64,000 nt of DNA, from the NCBI RefSeq assembly GCF_003550065.1, contig NZ_QXDC01000002.1, forward strand, positions 1,670,260-1,734,259, written 5' to 3'. The DNA is from Hephaestia caeni (GTDB taxonomy: Bacteria > Pseudomonadota > Alphaproteobacteria > Sphingomonadales > Sphingomonadaceae). Made by a program: the position numbers and the translations under genes. The notes beneath the pieces are model-generated. The model did not search any database and was not told where the DNA came from. It worked only from the letters and a program-made list of their open reading frames with translations. This document shows positions 25,313-33,239 of this stretch, one piece after another; the first letter of the stretch is position 1; each line of letters starts with the position of its first letter.

Positions 25313-25401
25313 CCGTCACCCCGGACTTGTTCCGGGGTCCAACGTGCCTCGAAAGCCGACGCTCGTGGATAGTTGGATGCCGGAACACGTCCGGCATGAC
25401 G
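25313..25401. repeat. Two-armed palindromic repeat, head type A (copy 3)
   Basis: The left arm is CACCCCGGACTTGTTCCGGGGT. The right arm, ATGCCGGAACACGTCCGGCAT followed by GACG, has one change in the loop compared with the other type A copies. It lies at the convergent junction between cdd and xthA, where a bidirectional transcription stop would be expected. Confidence 0.85.
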
Positions 25402-25431
25402 ATGGCCTTCAGGTAAGATGCTCGATCAGCG

Positions 25432-26202
25432 CTACCGCAGCCGGACCCAGGTCGGCGCGTGATCGCTCGCTTTCTCGCGGCCGCGATATTCCTTGTCGAC
25501 CCCGGCATCGCTCAGGCGGTCCGCCGCCTGTGGGCTCAGCAGCAAGTGATCGATGCGGAAGCCGGCGTCGCGCTGCCACGCGCCCGCCTGATAATCCCAG
25601 AAGGTCCACACCCCGCCGCCCGGATGCCGCGTCCTGAGCGCGTCGGTCCACCCCTCAGCCACCAGCGCGCGATAACCCGCGCGGCTTTCGGGCTGCATCA
25701 GCGCGTCGTCCTGCATAGCGCTGACCGAATAGGTATCGTCGTCATTGGGGATGACGTTGTAATCGCCCGCCAGCACCGCCGGCCGTTCCTCGGCGAGCAG
25801 CGCCCGCGCGCGATCACGCAACCGATCGATCCATTTGAGCTTGTAGTCGAATTTGGGGCCGGGCTGCGGATTGCCGTTGGGCAGATAGATCGACGCGACC
25901 GTCAATCCGTCGACATCGACCTCGAGATAGCGGCTATGCGCATCCTCGGGATCGCCCGCGAGGCCGCGCTGGCGCTCGACCGGATCCATGCCCTTCGCGA
26001 GCACCGCGACACCGTTGAACCCCTTCTGCCCGTGCCACACCGCCCCATAGCCGGCGCCGCGAATATCGGCCTCGGGAAAGGTCTCGTCGCTCGATTTCAA
26101 TTCCTGGAGGCAGACGATGTCGGGCTTCTGCTCGGCCAGATACTCGAGCAGCCGCGGCAGCCGCGCCTTGATGCCGTTGACGTTATAGGTGACCAGCTTC
26201 AA
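25432..26202 (-). CDS. xthA: Exodeoxyribonuclease III / AP endonuclease
   Basis: DNA repair nuclease of 256 residues cutting at abasic sites and acting as a 3'-5' exonuclease. The EEP fold is marked by TYNVNGIKARL (5-15), the metal-binding Glu in VCLQELKSSD (about 34), GFNGVAVLAK, GDYNVIPNDDDTY (about 145) and the C-terminal SDHAPTWVRL, where Asp-His is the catalytic pair. The start at 26202 needs no adjustment. erpA lies 47 bases upstream on the same strand with a hairpin between. Confidence 0.92.
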   Translation of the reverse strand: MKLVTYNVNGIKARLPRLLEYLAEQKPDIVCLQELKSSDETFPEADIRGAGYGAVWHGQKGFNGVAVLAKGMDPVERQRGLAGDPEDAHSRYLEVDVDGLTVASIYLPNGNPQPGPKFDYKLKWIDRLRDRARALLAEERPAVLAGDYNVIPNDDDTYSVSAMQDDALMQPESRAGYRALVAEGWTDALRTRHPGGGVWTFWDYQAGAWQRDAGFRIDHLLLSPQAADRLSDAGVDKEYRGREKASDHAPTWVRLR

Positions 26203-26218
26203 GGTTTTTGCCCCGTTG

Positions 26219-26239
26219 GCCGCACCGGCCAGGTGCGGC
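26219..26239. terminator. Hairpin between erpA and xthA
   Basis: GCCGCACC and GGTGCGGC form an eight-pair stem around a five-base loop, starting ten bases after the erpA stop on the minus strand. The stem is not followed by a run of T in the direction of transcription, so it may attenuate or protect the erpA message and need not terminate it. Confidence 0.4.
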
Positions 26240-26249
26240 GATCAAAAAC

Positions 26250-26585
26250 TCAAACCGCGAAACTGGTGCCGCAGCCGCACCCGCTCGCCGCGTTGGGATT
26301 CTCGACACGAAAAGCCGTGCCCCCCAGCGAATCGACGAAATCGACCGAGCAGCCGCGCACCAGATCAAGGCTGATCGAATCGACCACCAGCGTCGCGCCG
26401 TCAGTATCCACGCGGATATCGTCGTCGTCGATCCCCTCGGCCAGCCCGAACCGGTATTGAAAGCCCGAACAGCCGCCGCCCTCGACCGAAAGCCTGAGGA
26501 TCGCCGGCTTGCCCTGCCGTTCGGCGATCGCGGCGACGCGCGCCGCAGCGGCGGGGGTGAGCGCGATATCGGATGCGTTGGTCAT
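26250..26585 (-). CDS. erpA: Iron-sulfur cluster insertion protein ErpA
   Basis: A-type iron-sulfur carrier of 111 residues that hands clusters to target enzymes. The three conserved cysteines are Cys39 (GGGCSGFQY), Cys103 and Cys105 (SGCGCGTSF), and the LVVDSISLDLVRGCSVDF core is typical of ErpA/IscA. The ATG at 26585 gives the standard length; the longer open frame upstream only reads through a palindromic repeat. ErpA and IscA are hard to tell apart by sequence; the absence of isc genes nearby favours ErpA. Confidence 0.88.
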   Translation of the reverse strand: MTNASDIALTPAAAARVAAIAERQGKPAILRLSVEGGGCSGFQYRFGLAEGIDDDDIRVDTDGATLVVDSISLDLVRGCSVDFVDSLGGTAFRVENPNAASGCGCGTSFAV

Positions 26586-26668
26586 ACCCCGGAGATAGGG
26601 CGCCGCGGGGCGATCGGCAACCGATCCCGGGGTTGGTTTGCGATGCACCTCTTGGCGCATTACGGCAT

Positions 26669-26736
26669 CAGCCCGCTCCCCCGCCCGGCCACCCAACGGC
26701 AGTATTCTATGGGTGGCCGGGCGGGGGAGCGGGCTG
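26669..26736. repeat. Long single palindrome, head type D (copy 1)
   Basis: A perfect stem of about 26 bp (left half begins AGCCCGCTCCCCCGCCCGGC, right half ends in its complement) around a loop of about 14 bases. Unlike types A to C it is one long hairpin and not two inverted ones. It separates the M23 peptidase stop (26783) from erpA. A related and longer copy is at 36565-36655. Confidence 0.85.
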
Positions 26737-26782
26737 GTGCCGCTTCTGAAATCGCCCTTTCGCGATTCCTCAAAAACGATCC

Positions 26783-27952
26783 TCAGTCTTCGACCTCGAC
26801 GGCGCTCGCCAGCGTCGGCACTGCCTGCACCGATTTGTCCTGCAACGCCGTCAGGTAATCGGCGGTCTGGAGGAAGGGGATCGGGTTGACGGCGCGGCCG
26901 TCGATGCGGACCTCATAGTGCAGATGGCTGCCAGTCGAGCGCCCGGTCGATCCCATCAGCGCCACGACCTGCCCACGCTTCACGCGCTGGTTCGGCTGGA
27001 CGAGGATCTTGGACAGGTGGCCGTAGCGCGTCTCGATGCCCTTGCCGTGATCGATCTCGACCAGATTGCCGTAGCCGCCGGCACGCCCCGCGCGCTCGAC
27101 GATGCCGTCGGCGGTCGCATAGATCGGCGTGCCGATCGGGCCGGGAATATCGACACCGGCGTGCATCGCCGCGCTGCCGCGGAAGGGGTCGCTGCGCACC
27201 CCGAAGGTGCTGGAATAGCGAAGATCGGCGCTGATCGGGTGGACCGAGGGAATCGCGATCACGCCATGTTCGAGCGAATCGAGCTTCTTCCACGTCATGA
27301 ACAGCGACCGGAACTGCGCATCCGATCGCGCCTCGGCGGTCGCGGCCTTGCCGTCGATCGGTTCGTACGGCCCGCCCATGCCCTCTGCCCTGGGGGTGAA
27401 GCGCTGCGGATTGAGGCCGAGCTTGCGAAGCTTGGCAGCGGTCGTCTTGTAGCGCAGCTCGGCGACCTCCTGCGCTTTCGCCGCGAGCGCCGCCTGGCGC
27501 TGCTCGACGCGGCCGAGCGAGGCGCGAAGCTCGGGCGTCAGCACCGCAAGCTCCTCGTTGTCCGCCATCGCGGCCTCGATCTCCTCGGGGCTCGACCTGC
27601 CGGCGAGCACCGCCGCGATCAGATCCTGGCGCTGCTCGACCTTGCCGACATGCGCCTTCGCCGCGGTCTTCACCTCGGCGAGTTCGGCCTGAAGCGCGGC
27701 GACCCGCTCCTCGGGCGAGGTCGGATCACCGAGCCCCGCCGCGGTCGCCGCCGACATCCCCGCCTGTGCGACCCCATAAGCCGAAAAGCCCAGCGTCACG
27801 GCGAGCACCGAGGCGAGCGCCGCCTGCGTCTTGCCGCCGATGCTGAACCGGCGCAGATCGCGCCCGTCGTGCAGGATAAAATCGCGTGTGGTGAAAAAAG
27901 TCCGGAACCTGGCGCGCCAGCCCGCGTTGGACGAAATCGAGATCGTGTTCAT
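26783..27952 (-). CDS. M23-family metallopeptidase (LytM type)
   Basis: Membrane-anchored periplasmic protein of 389 residues. A short basic cytoplasmic part leads to one transmembrane segment (about 38-60). A coiled-coil-like region rich in Glu, Ala, Gln and Arg (about 75-175) follows, then a C-terminal M23 domain. The zinc site is intact: His in AAMHAGVDIPGPIG (about 262), Asp four residues on, and HLHYEVRIDG (about 341). It should cut peptidoglycan cross-links or, as a divisome-linked LytM factor, regulate amidases. The ATG at 27952 has GGGGA five bases upstream; an upstream in-frame ATG at 27994 is less likely. Monocistronic. Confidence 0.87.
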   Translation of the reverse strand: MNTISISSNAGWRARFRTFFTTRDFILHDGRDLRRFSIGGKTQAALASVLAVTLGFSAYGVAQAGMSAATAAGLGDPTSPEERVAALQAELAEVKTAAKAHVGKVEQRQDLIAAVLAGRSSPEEIEAAMADNEELAVLTPELRASLGRVEQRQAALAAKAQEVAELRYKTTAAKLRKLGLNPQRFTPRAEGMGGPYEPIDGKAATAEARSDAQFRSLFMTWKKLDSLEHGVIAIPSVHPISADLRYSSTFGVRSDPFRGSAAMHAGVDIPGPIGTPIYATADGIVERAGRAGGYGNLVEIDHGKGIETRYGHLSKILVQPNQRVKRGQVVALMGSTGRSTGSHLHYEVRIDGRAVNPIPFLQTADYLTALQDKSVQAVPTLASAVEVED

Positions 27953-28060
27953 TATTCCCCGGCGACCGTGTGTTGCGGCTGCGGTGAGATGCACCCGCTC
28001 CTTCGTTCCGACCGGTATCCCCGCCCTGCCGTGAACAACGGCGAGTTGTGGGCGATAGCG

Positions 28061-28858
28061 CTATAAATCCGCAATAGGCAGATAATAATCTCGCGTCAGA
28101 CCGGCAGCACTGCGCGCCGAGTCGTTGAACGGCGGCTTCAGCGACCCGCGAAAGTGTCGCGCCACAAGCATTTGCCAGTGCGTTTCGGGAGCGAATCGAT
28201 TTTCCGCGCATCCCGATTCGAACCATCTTGTGCCCGCCGCGACGTGCCGGATCTCGTCGCGCACGATGCGTTCGAGGATGCGTGCGCTCGCCTCGTCGCC
28301 GGCGGCGCGAAAGCGATCGACCGTCGCCGGAGTCACGTCGAGCCCGCGCGCCTCGAGCACCATCGGCACCACCGCCAGCCGCGCCAGCACGTCGTGCGCC
28401 GTCTCGCGCGCCGCATCCCACAAACCGTCATGCGCGGGCAGCGCGCCGTACCGGCTGCCCAGCGCCCGCAGCCGCCGGTCGAGCAGCGCGAAATGCATCG
28501 CCTCGTCGGCGCCCACCCCGATCCAGTCGTCGACGAAGCTGCGCGGCAATCCGCCACCGAACCGCCCCGCCATGTCGAACGCGAGATCGATCGCGACGAA
28601 TTCGATATGCGCCAGCGCGTGGAGCAGCGCGATCCGCCCGCGTTCGGAGCCGCCGCGGCCGCGCTTGGGCATCCGGTTTGGCGGCAGCAATTCGGGCTCG
28701 GCGGGCCGCGCCGGCATCGCGGGCATCGGCGCATCGAAATCGTGGCGCACCCGCCCCAGCCGCCATGCCCGCGCCGTCGCGCGCGCGACCCGTACCTTGG
28801 CCGCGGGATCGGCGGTCAACAGCACCGCCCGCGCGGCGTGCGCGATCGACTGCGTCAT
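28061..28858 (-). CDS. DUF455 family ferritin-like protein
   Basis: Helical protein of 265 residues in the DUF455 (COG2833) family, distantly related to ferritin-like diiron proteins such as MiaE. Candidate metal ligands lie in HALAHIEFVAIDLAFD (about 80-95), GVGADEAMHFALL (about 113-125) and RIVRDEIRHVAAG (about 203-215), giving the E...ExxH...E...ExxH arrangement of a diiron centre. The start overlaps the bcp stop (ATGA), so it is co-translated with the peroxiredoxin, fitting a role in redox or metal handling. The substrate is unknown. Confidence 0.8.
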   Translation of the reverse strand: MTQSIAHAARAVLLTADPAAKVRVARATARAWRLGRVRHDFDAPMPAMPARPAEPELLPPNRMPKRGRGGSERGRIALLHALAHIEFVAIDLAFDMAGRFGGGLPRSFVDDWIGVGADEAMHFALLDRRLRALGSRYGALPAHDGLWDAARETAHDVLARLAVVPMVLEARGLDVTPATVDRFRAAGDEASARILERIVRDEIRHVAAGTRWFESGCAENRFAPETHWQMLVARHFRGSLKPPFNDSARSAAGLTRDYYLPIADL

Positions 28859-29325
28859 CGCGCCAGCGCGCGCACCGCTTCCAGCACTTCCTCGACATGC
28901 CCCGGCACGCGCACCTTGCGCCACGCGCGCACCAGCTTGCCGTCGGCGTCGAACAGGAAGGTCGAGCGATCGATTCCCATATAGGTGCGGCCGTACATCG
29001 ACTTCTCAACCCAGGTGCCGAACGCCGCCAGCGCCACCCCTTCCTCGTCGGACGCCAGCGGCACCGCCAGATCATATTTTTCGATGAATTTCTGGTGCTT
29101 TGCAGGCTTATCTTTCGACACGCCGAGAAGAACCGCGCCCGCCTCTTTGAACGCATCGAGCCGCGCGCTGAATTCCTGCGCCTCGCGCGTGCAGCCGCTG
29201 GTATCGTCCTTGGGGTAGAAATAGAGGACGAAGGGCGCGCCGACGAAATTGCGCAAGCGCACCGGCCCGCCATCGGGCATCGTCAGCGTGACGTCAGGAA
29301 TCTGCGCGCCGGGGTCGAGGGCCAT
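28855..29325 (-). CDS. bcp: Thioredoxin-dependent peroxiredoxin, BCP/PrxQ type
   Basis: Peroxiredoxin of 156 residues removing hydroperoxides in the cytoplasm. The peroxidatic Cys45 is in YPKDDTSGCTREAQEF, with the conserved Thr42 before it and Arg at about 120 (IDRSTFLF). The common resolving cysteine five residues after Cys45 is replaced by Gln, so this is a 1-Cys form or uses an external thiol. It overlaps glnE upstream by one base (TGATG) and the DUF455 gene downstream by four, placing it in a glnE-bcp-DUF455 operon. Confidence 0.9.
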   Translation of the reverse strand: MALDPGAQIPDVTLTMPDGGPVRLRNFVGAPFVLYFYPKDDTSGCTREAQEFSARLDAFKEAGAVLLGVSKDKPAKHQKFIEKYDLAVPLASDEEGVALAAFGTWVEKSMYGRTYMGIDRSTFLFDADGKLVRAWRKVRVPGHVEEVLEAVRALAR

Positions 29326-32000
29326 CAGGCGTCTCCAATGATCTGTTGCCAGCAGGAGCGTACCTCCTGCCGTGTCGCGTCGAGTGTCGCAACCACCGCG
29401 TCCCAGCTATCGAGCCGCAGCGTGCGCGTGATCAGCGCCCGCGTGGCCGGCGCCGGCGGCTGCGCGTCGGGCGAAAGCAGCCGCGTCGTCACGAGCAGGC
29501 GCGAGAGGAAATCGTGCGCGGCGCGCATCGCCGGCGGCATCAGCCCGGCCGCCGCCAGCGCATCGATCGCGCGCCCGAGATGCGGATCGAACCCGGTGCG
29601 ATGGACGAGTTGCTGTACATGGACCGCGAATTCGAGATCGACCAGCCCGCCGGGCAGCAGCTTGGCATCGAGCGGCCCGGCCGGCGGCTTGTGCGCGGCC
29701 ATGTCGTCGCGCATCGCCTTTGCGTCGGCGACGATGTCGCGCGGCGGCCGGTCGCCCGCCAGCACGTCGGCGACCACCGCCATCACCGCCGCGCGCGCGC
29801 CCTGCGATCCGAACACCGGCCGCACCCGCGTCAGCGCCATATGCTCCCACGTCCACGCGCTCTCGCGCTGGTAGCGCGCGAAGCCATCGAGCGAGACCGT
29901 GAGCGGCCCCTGGTTGCCCGATGGCCGCAGCCGCGTGTCGATCTCGTAGAGCGGCCCCGCCGCGGTCGGCACCGACAGCGCCCCCGACACGCGCTGCGCC
30001 AGCCGGTTATAATAATGAACCGCGCCGAGCGGCTTGGGGCCATCCGATTCGGCGGCATAATCGCCGGTGAAGACATAGATCAGATCGAGGTCGGACGCGT
30101 GCGTCAACGCCGCGCCACCCAACCGCCCGAGTGAGAGGATGACGAGTTCGCTGTCGGGCACACGGCCGTGGCGCGCGACGAATTCGGCGACGGTGGCGGC
30201 CGCCCCGACCTCGATCGCCGCCTCGGCGACGCGCGCATACCCCGCCGACACCTCGATCGGATCGCTCACCCCCGCCACGATCTGCGTCCCGAGCGCGAAA
30301 CGCCGTTCGCCGACCACGCGCCGGATCCGATCGAGCAGCACCTGATAATCGTCGCCGGCCTCGCGCGCGGTCATCTCGGCAGCGAGCGCGGGCACGTCGG
30401 GCAGCGGATCGAGCGCGGACGCATCGAGCAGCCCGTCGAACAATTCGGGGCGGCGCCCCAACGCCTCGGCAAGCGGCGGCGCGTGGCACAGGATCGCGCC
30501 CAGCAACCGCGCCAGCGCGGGCTGCGCTTCGAGCAACCGGAAGAAATTGATCGCGCTCGACAGCCGCGACAGGATCGTGTCGAGCCGCGCCAGCGCCGCA
30601 TTGGCGTCGGGCGCCTCGCCCAGCGCCTCGACCAGCCCGCCGAGCACGTCCTCCAGCGCCTTGCGCGCCGCCGGGCTGCGCAACGCCGGATAGGTGCCCG
30701 CCCGCCAGCGCTCGATCCGCGCCGCCGCCTCGGGCGGATCGGGATAGCCCAACGCGCCGAGCCGCTCGGCGACCCGCGCCGGATCGCGCGAAATCACCCG
30801 GTCGTCATCGGCTTCGAGCGTATCGTAGATGCGCGCGGTCGCCTCGACATGCGGCCGCAGCAGATCGAGCAGCGCCTCGCCATCGGGCAGCCCATGCAGC
30901 CGCGCGACGCGGTCCAGCGCGTCGCCGGTGGGCAGGCTGTGCGTCTGGCGATCATCGACCATCTGGACGCGGTGTTCGATCGTGCGGAACAGCGTGTAGG
31001 AATCGATCAGCGCCCGCGCCTGGTCGGCACCGATCCGGCCCGCCCCGGCGAGCGCTGCGAGCGCATCGCGCGTCGCGGGCACGCGCAGCGCGGGATCGCG
31101 GCCACCGTGGATCAATTGATGGATCTGCGCGAAGAATTCGCACTCGCGAATCCCCCCGCGCCCACGCTTGAGATCGTAACCGGGGCCGAACGCTTGGCCC
31201 TGCGCATGGTGATCGCGGATGCGACGCGAGATTGCCATGATCTCGCCGATCGCTCCGAAATCGAGCGCGCGGCGCCACACGAACGGGCGCACGCCGTCGA
31301 GGAAGCGCTCGCCGAGCACGATATCCCCGGCGCAGGCGCGTGCACGGATGAAGGCGGCACGTTCCCACGCCAGCGCCTGCGATTCGTAATAGCTCAGCGC
31401 CGCCCCGATCGGCAGCGCGATCGGCGTCGCCTCGGGCGACGGCCGCAGCCTGAGGTCGACGCGCAGCACATAGCCGTCGGCGTCGCGCGCCTGGAGCAGT
31501 TCGAGCGCGCGCCGCGCGATCCGCACCGCCGCCTCGCCCGGTTCCTCGCGCGCGCGGTGCGGCAACGTCTCGGGGTCGAACAGCAGGATCGGATCGATGT
31601 CCGACGAATAATTGAGTTCGTGGCTGCCCTGTTTGCCGAGCGCGATCGCGGCGAAGCCAACCGGCTCGGCGCCGGGGGTGCGCTCGGCGATCGCGGTCCG
31701 GATCGCGAGGTCGAGCGCGTGATCGGCAAAGCCCGTCAGCGCGCCGGTAACCGCCGAAAGATCGAAGTGTCCGGCGAGGTCGCCGATCGCGACCAGCAGC
31801 GCGAGCCGGCGCCGCGCGATCCGCAGCCGCGTCCCCACCGGCTGGCCGTCATCCTCGGCCCGTGCGGCCTCCAGCCCCGGCCACCCGCCCTCGCCGAGGA
31901 TCGCCGCCAGCGCCGGCTCACGATCGAGCAGCAGCGATAGAAAGGGCGCGTGCGTGCGCGCCCGGCCGACGGCGTCGACGATCGCTGGCGATGCCTTCAT
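29325..32000 (-). CDS. glnE: Bifunctional glutamine synthetase adenylyltransferase/deadenylase
   Basis: Enzyme of 891 residues that adds and removes AMP on glutamine synthetase in response to nitrogen status. Two nucleotidyltransferase domains are visible, each with the paired Asp signature: HELNYSSDIDPILLFD in the N-terminal half (about 150-165) and LTHASDLDLIYVF in the C-terminal half (about 640-652). Helical linker and C-terminal domains fill the rest. The N-terminal domain conventionally performs deadenylylation and the C-terminal one adenylylation. The ATG at 32000 matches the usual start (MKASP); an in-frame ATG at 32051 lies upstream. First gene of the glnE-bcp-DUF455 operon. Confidence 0.92.
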   Translation of the reverse strand: MKASPAIVDAVGRARTHAPFLSLLLDREPALAAILGEGGWPGLEAARAEDDGQPVGTRLRIARRRLALLVAIGDLAGHFDLSAVTGALTGFADHALDLAIRTAIAERTPGAEPVGFAAIALGKQGSHELNYSSDIDPILLFDPETLPHRAREEPGEAAVRIARRALELLQARDADGYVLRVDLRLRPSPEATPIALPIGAALSYYESQALAWERAAFIRARACAGDIVLGERFLDGVRPFVWRRALDFGAIGEIMAISRRIRDHHAQGQAFGPGYDLKRGRGGIRECEFFAQIHQLIHGGRDPALRVPATRDALAALAGAGRIGADQARALIDSYTLFRTIEHRVQMVDDRQTHSLPTGDALDRVARLHGLPDGEALLDLLRPHVEATARIYDTLEADDDRVISRDPARVAERLGALGYPDPPEAAARIERWRAGTYPALRSPAARKALEDVLGGLVEALGEAPDANAALARLDTILSRLSSAINFFRLLEAQPALARLLGAILCHAPPLAEALGRRPELFDGLLDASALDPLPDVPALAAEMTAREAGDDYQVLLDRIRRVVGERRFALGTQIVAGVSDPIEVSAGYARVAEAAIEVGAAATVAEFVARHGRVPDSELVILSLGRLGGAALTHASDLDLIYVFTGDYAAESDGPKPLGAVHYYNRLAQRVSGALSVPTAAGPLYEIDTRLRPSGNQGPLTVSLDGFARYQRESAWTWEHMALTRVRPVFGSQGARAAVMAVVADVLAGDRPPRDIVADAKAMRDDMAAHKPPAGPLDAKLLPGGLVDLEFAVHVQQLVHRTGFDPHLGRAIDALAAAGLMPPAMRAAHDFLSRLLVTTRLLSPDAQPPAPATRALITRTLRLDSWDAVVATLDATRQEVRSCWQQIIGDA

Positions 32001-32049
32001 GCCACACTCCGCGCCCATTTGGCCGATTTCCAAGAAAAACCAAGAAACC

Positions 32050-32068
32050 AACGGTCGATTTGACCGTT
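32050..32068. promoter_or_regulatory. Inverted repeat in the glnE / small-ORF divergent region
   Basis: AACGGTC and GACCGTT are perfect seven-base half-sites around GATTT, followed by three more T on the plus strand. It lies 50 bases upstream of glnE and 10 bases upstream of the small frame at 32078, so it could be an operator for either or a weak terminator. No regulator is assigned. Confidence 0.35.
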
Positions 32069-32077
32069 TTTATCATC

Positions 32078-32272
32078 ATGACCAAGATGGCCGCCCTTAA
32101 TCGCAAGCCGATCGTTTCGCGAGGATTGCCTGTGCGACGGCCGCGCGCGGGCGACGGCGTCGGTGATGCGTTGCGCAATGCGTTCGGCACCGAGGCGGGC
32201 AATCTTCCGGCCGATATGAAGGCATTGCTGCGCGCGCTCGAATGCGGCGGCGCCCACAACCGGCCTGCCTGA
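32078..32272 (+). CDS. Small protein, possibly a second NepR-like anti-sigma factor
   Basis: A 64-residue frame on the plus strand, convergent with ecfG. After a basic N-terminus it reads GDALRNAFGTEAG (27-39), then NLPADMKALLRALE (40-53). This lines up with the NepR at 34292 (GAALRSVYRRTIDEEIPSEMLDLLAKL): G-x-ALR-x3, then (L/I)P-x-(D/E)M-x2-LL-x2-L. NepR proteins sequester EcfG sigma factors, and the location beside ecfG fits. Against it, no Shine-Dalgarno site precedes the ATG, and the first helix lacks the usual Tyr and the acidic centre. It may be a divergent NepR, another small regulator or a non-coding frame. Confidence 0.45.
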   Translation: MTKMAALNRKPIVSRGLPVRRPRAGDGVGDALRNAFGTEAGNLPADMKALLRALECGGAHNRPA

Positions 32273-32315
32273 CCGCCGATCTCGCCACCACTCCAACCGC
32301 CGCTCTTGCCGAGTC

Positions 32316-32951
32316 TCAGCCGCGATCGCGGCTGAGATCGTCGACCTCCCCCATGATCGTGTCGAGCGCGCTCCGGCCGCCCACATTTTCATAATCGCGG
32401 CGCGACGACAGCGATCCGTCGGTGAGGATCGTCTCGAGTGCGACCCGGCCGCGTGCGACCCGGCTCTTGATCGTGCCGACCGCGACCCCGCAAATCTCCG
32501 CCGCTTCCTCGTAAGCGAATCCGCCCGCGCCGACGAGGATAAGCGCCTCACGCTGCGGCTGGGGCAGGTGCAGCAGCGCGCGCTGCATGTCGCCCAGCTC
32601 GACATGCCGGTCCTGGCTCGCGGGGGCGGCAAGGATGCGATCGGCAACGAGATCGTCCCATTCGCCCTTGAAGCGCGCGCGGCGCATCTGCGAGAGATAG
32701 AGGTTGCGCAGGATGATGAACGTCCAGGCGCGCATGTTGGTGCCGGCCTGGAAACGCTTGCGCGCCGCCCAGGCCTTCATCAGCGTTTCCTGCACCAGAT
32801 CGTCGGCAACGTCGCGATTGCCCGACAGCGACCGCCCGAAGGCCCGCAGATGCGGGATCACCAACGCAAGCTGGTCCTTGAACTCGGGATCGGACAGCGC
32901 GACATGCTCGCCCTCCCCCGGTTTTGGCTCACGCTTGTCGGAATCAGTCAT
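32316..32951 (-). CDS. ecfG: EcfG-family general stress sigma factor
   Basis: ECF sigma factor of 211 residues directing RNA polymerase to GGAAC-N16/17-CGTT promoters during the general stress response. Sigma region 2 is about 25-95 (RDVADDLVQETLMKAW, then NMRAWTFIILRNLYLSQMRR), and region 4 about 128-180 (LPQPQREALILVGAGGFAYE, followed by EICGVAVGTIKSRVARGR). EcfG-type features include the GFAYEEAAEI stretch, and a C-terminal tail of about 30 residues. Unlike many alphaproteobacteria, no nepR directly precedes it; the 100 bases upstream show no EcfG consensus. It is convergent with the NepR-like frame at 32078. Confidence 0.92.
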   Translation of the reverse strand: MTDSDKREPKPGEGEHVALSDPEFKDQLALVIPHLRAFGRSLSGNRDVADDLVQETLMKAWAARKRFQAGTNMRAWTFIILRNLYLSQMRRARFKGEWDDLVADRILAAPASQDRHVELGDMQRALLHLPQPQREALILVGAGGFAYEEAAEICGVAVGTIKSRVARGRVALETILTDGSLSSRRDYENVGGRSALDTIMGEVDDLSRDRG

Positions 32952-33051
32952 CTAGGTCCGTTCGTTGCGGTGCGCCGCCGGTGATCCGGCGATGAAGGGT
33001 AGGATGATGCCGCAGCGAATGCCAGCGGCACGTGCCAGGCGGGATGCGCGG

Positions 33052-33189
33052 TCAGGCGAGCACGATCCAGGCGTAGATCACGATCAACAGCACCAGCGAG
33101 ATGCCGAGGACGTAGCGCGTCACGTGCGGCGTGGCCCCCGCACGCGCTTCTTCACCGTCGAGATGGATGTGGTCGTTTTCGTCAGCCAT
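33052..33189 (-). CDS. Single-pass membrane peptide of the stress locus
   Basis: A 45-residue protein. The acidic, His-containing N-terminus (MADENDHIHLDGEEARAG) is followed by one transmembrane helix at about 28-45 (YVLGISLVLLIVIYAWIVL), close to the C-terminus. No family was recognised. It lies between phyR and ecfG, all three on the minus strand, with about 50 bases on the phyR side and 100 on the ecfG side. GGGAG is 11 bases before the ATG, somewhat distant. Its position suggests expression with the stress regulators, perhaps as a small stress-induced membrane protein. The hydrophobic pattern and clean stop make chance unlikely, but no homologue could be checked. Confidence 0.6.
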   Translation of the reverse strand: MADENDHIHLDGEEARAGATPHVTRYVLGISLVLLIVIYAWIVLA

Positions 33190-33239
33190 GCACCACCAAC
33201 TCCCGAAACTCGTTTAGGCTCCGTACCGGTTCGGCAAGA

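Noticed and set aside
26219..26239. The erpA-xthA hairpin considered as a full rho-independent terminator
   Set aside because: No T-run follows the stem in the direction of transcription, so it is listed only as a hairpin with low confidence.
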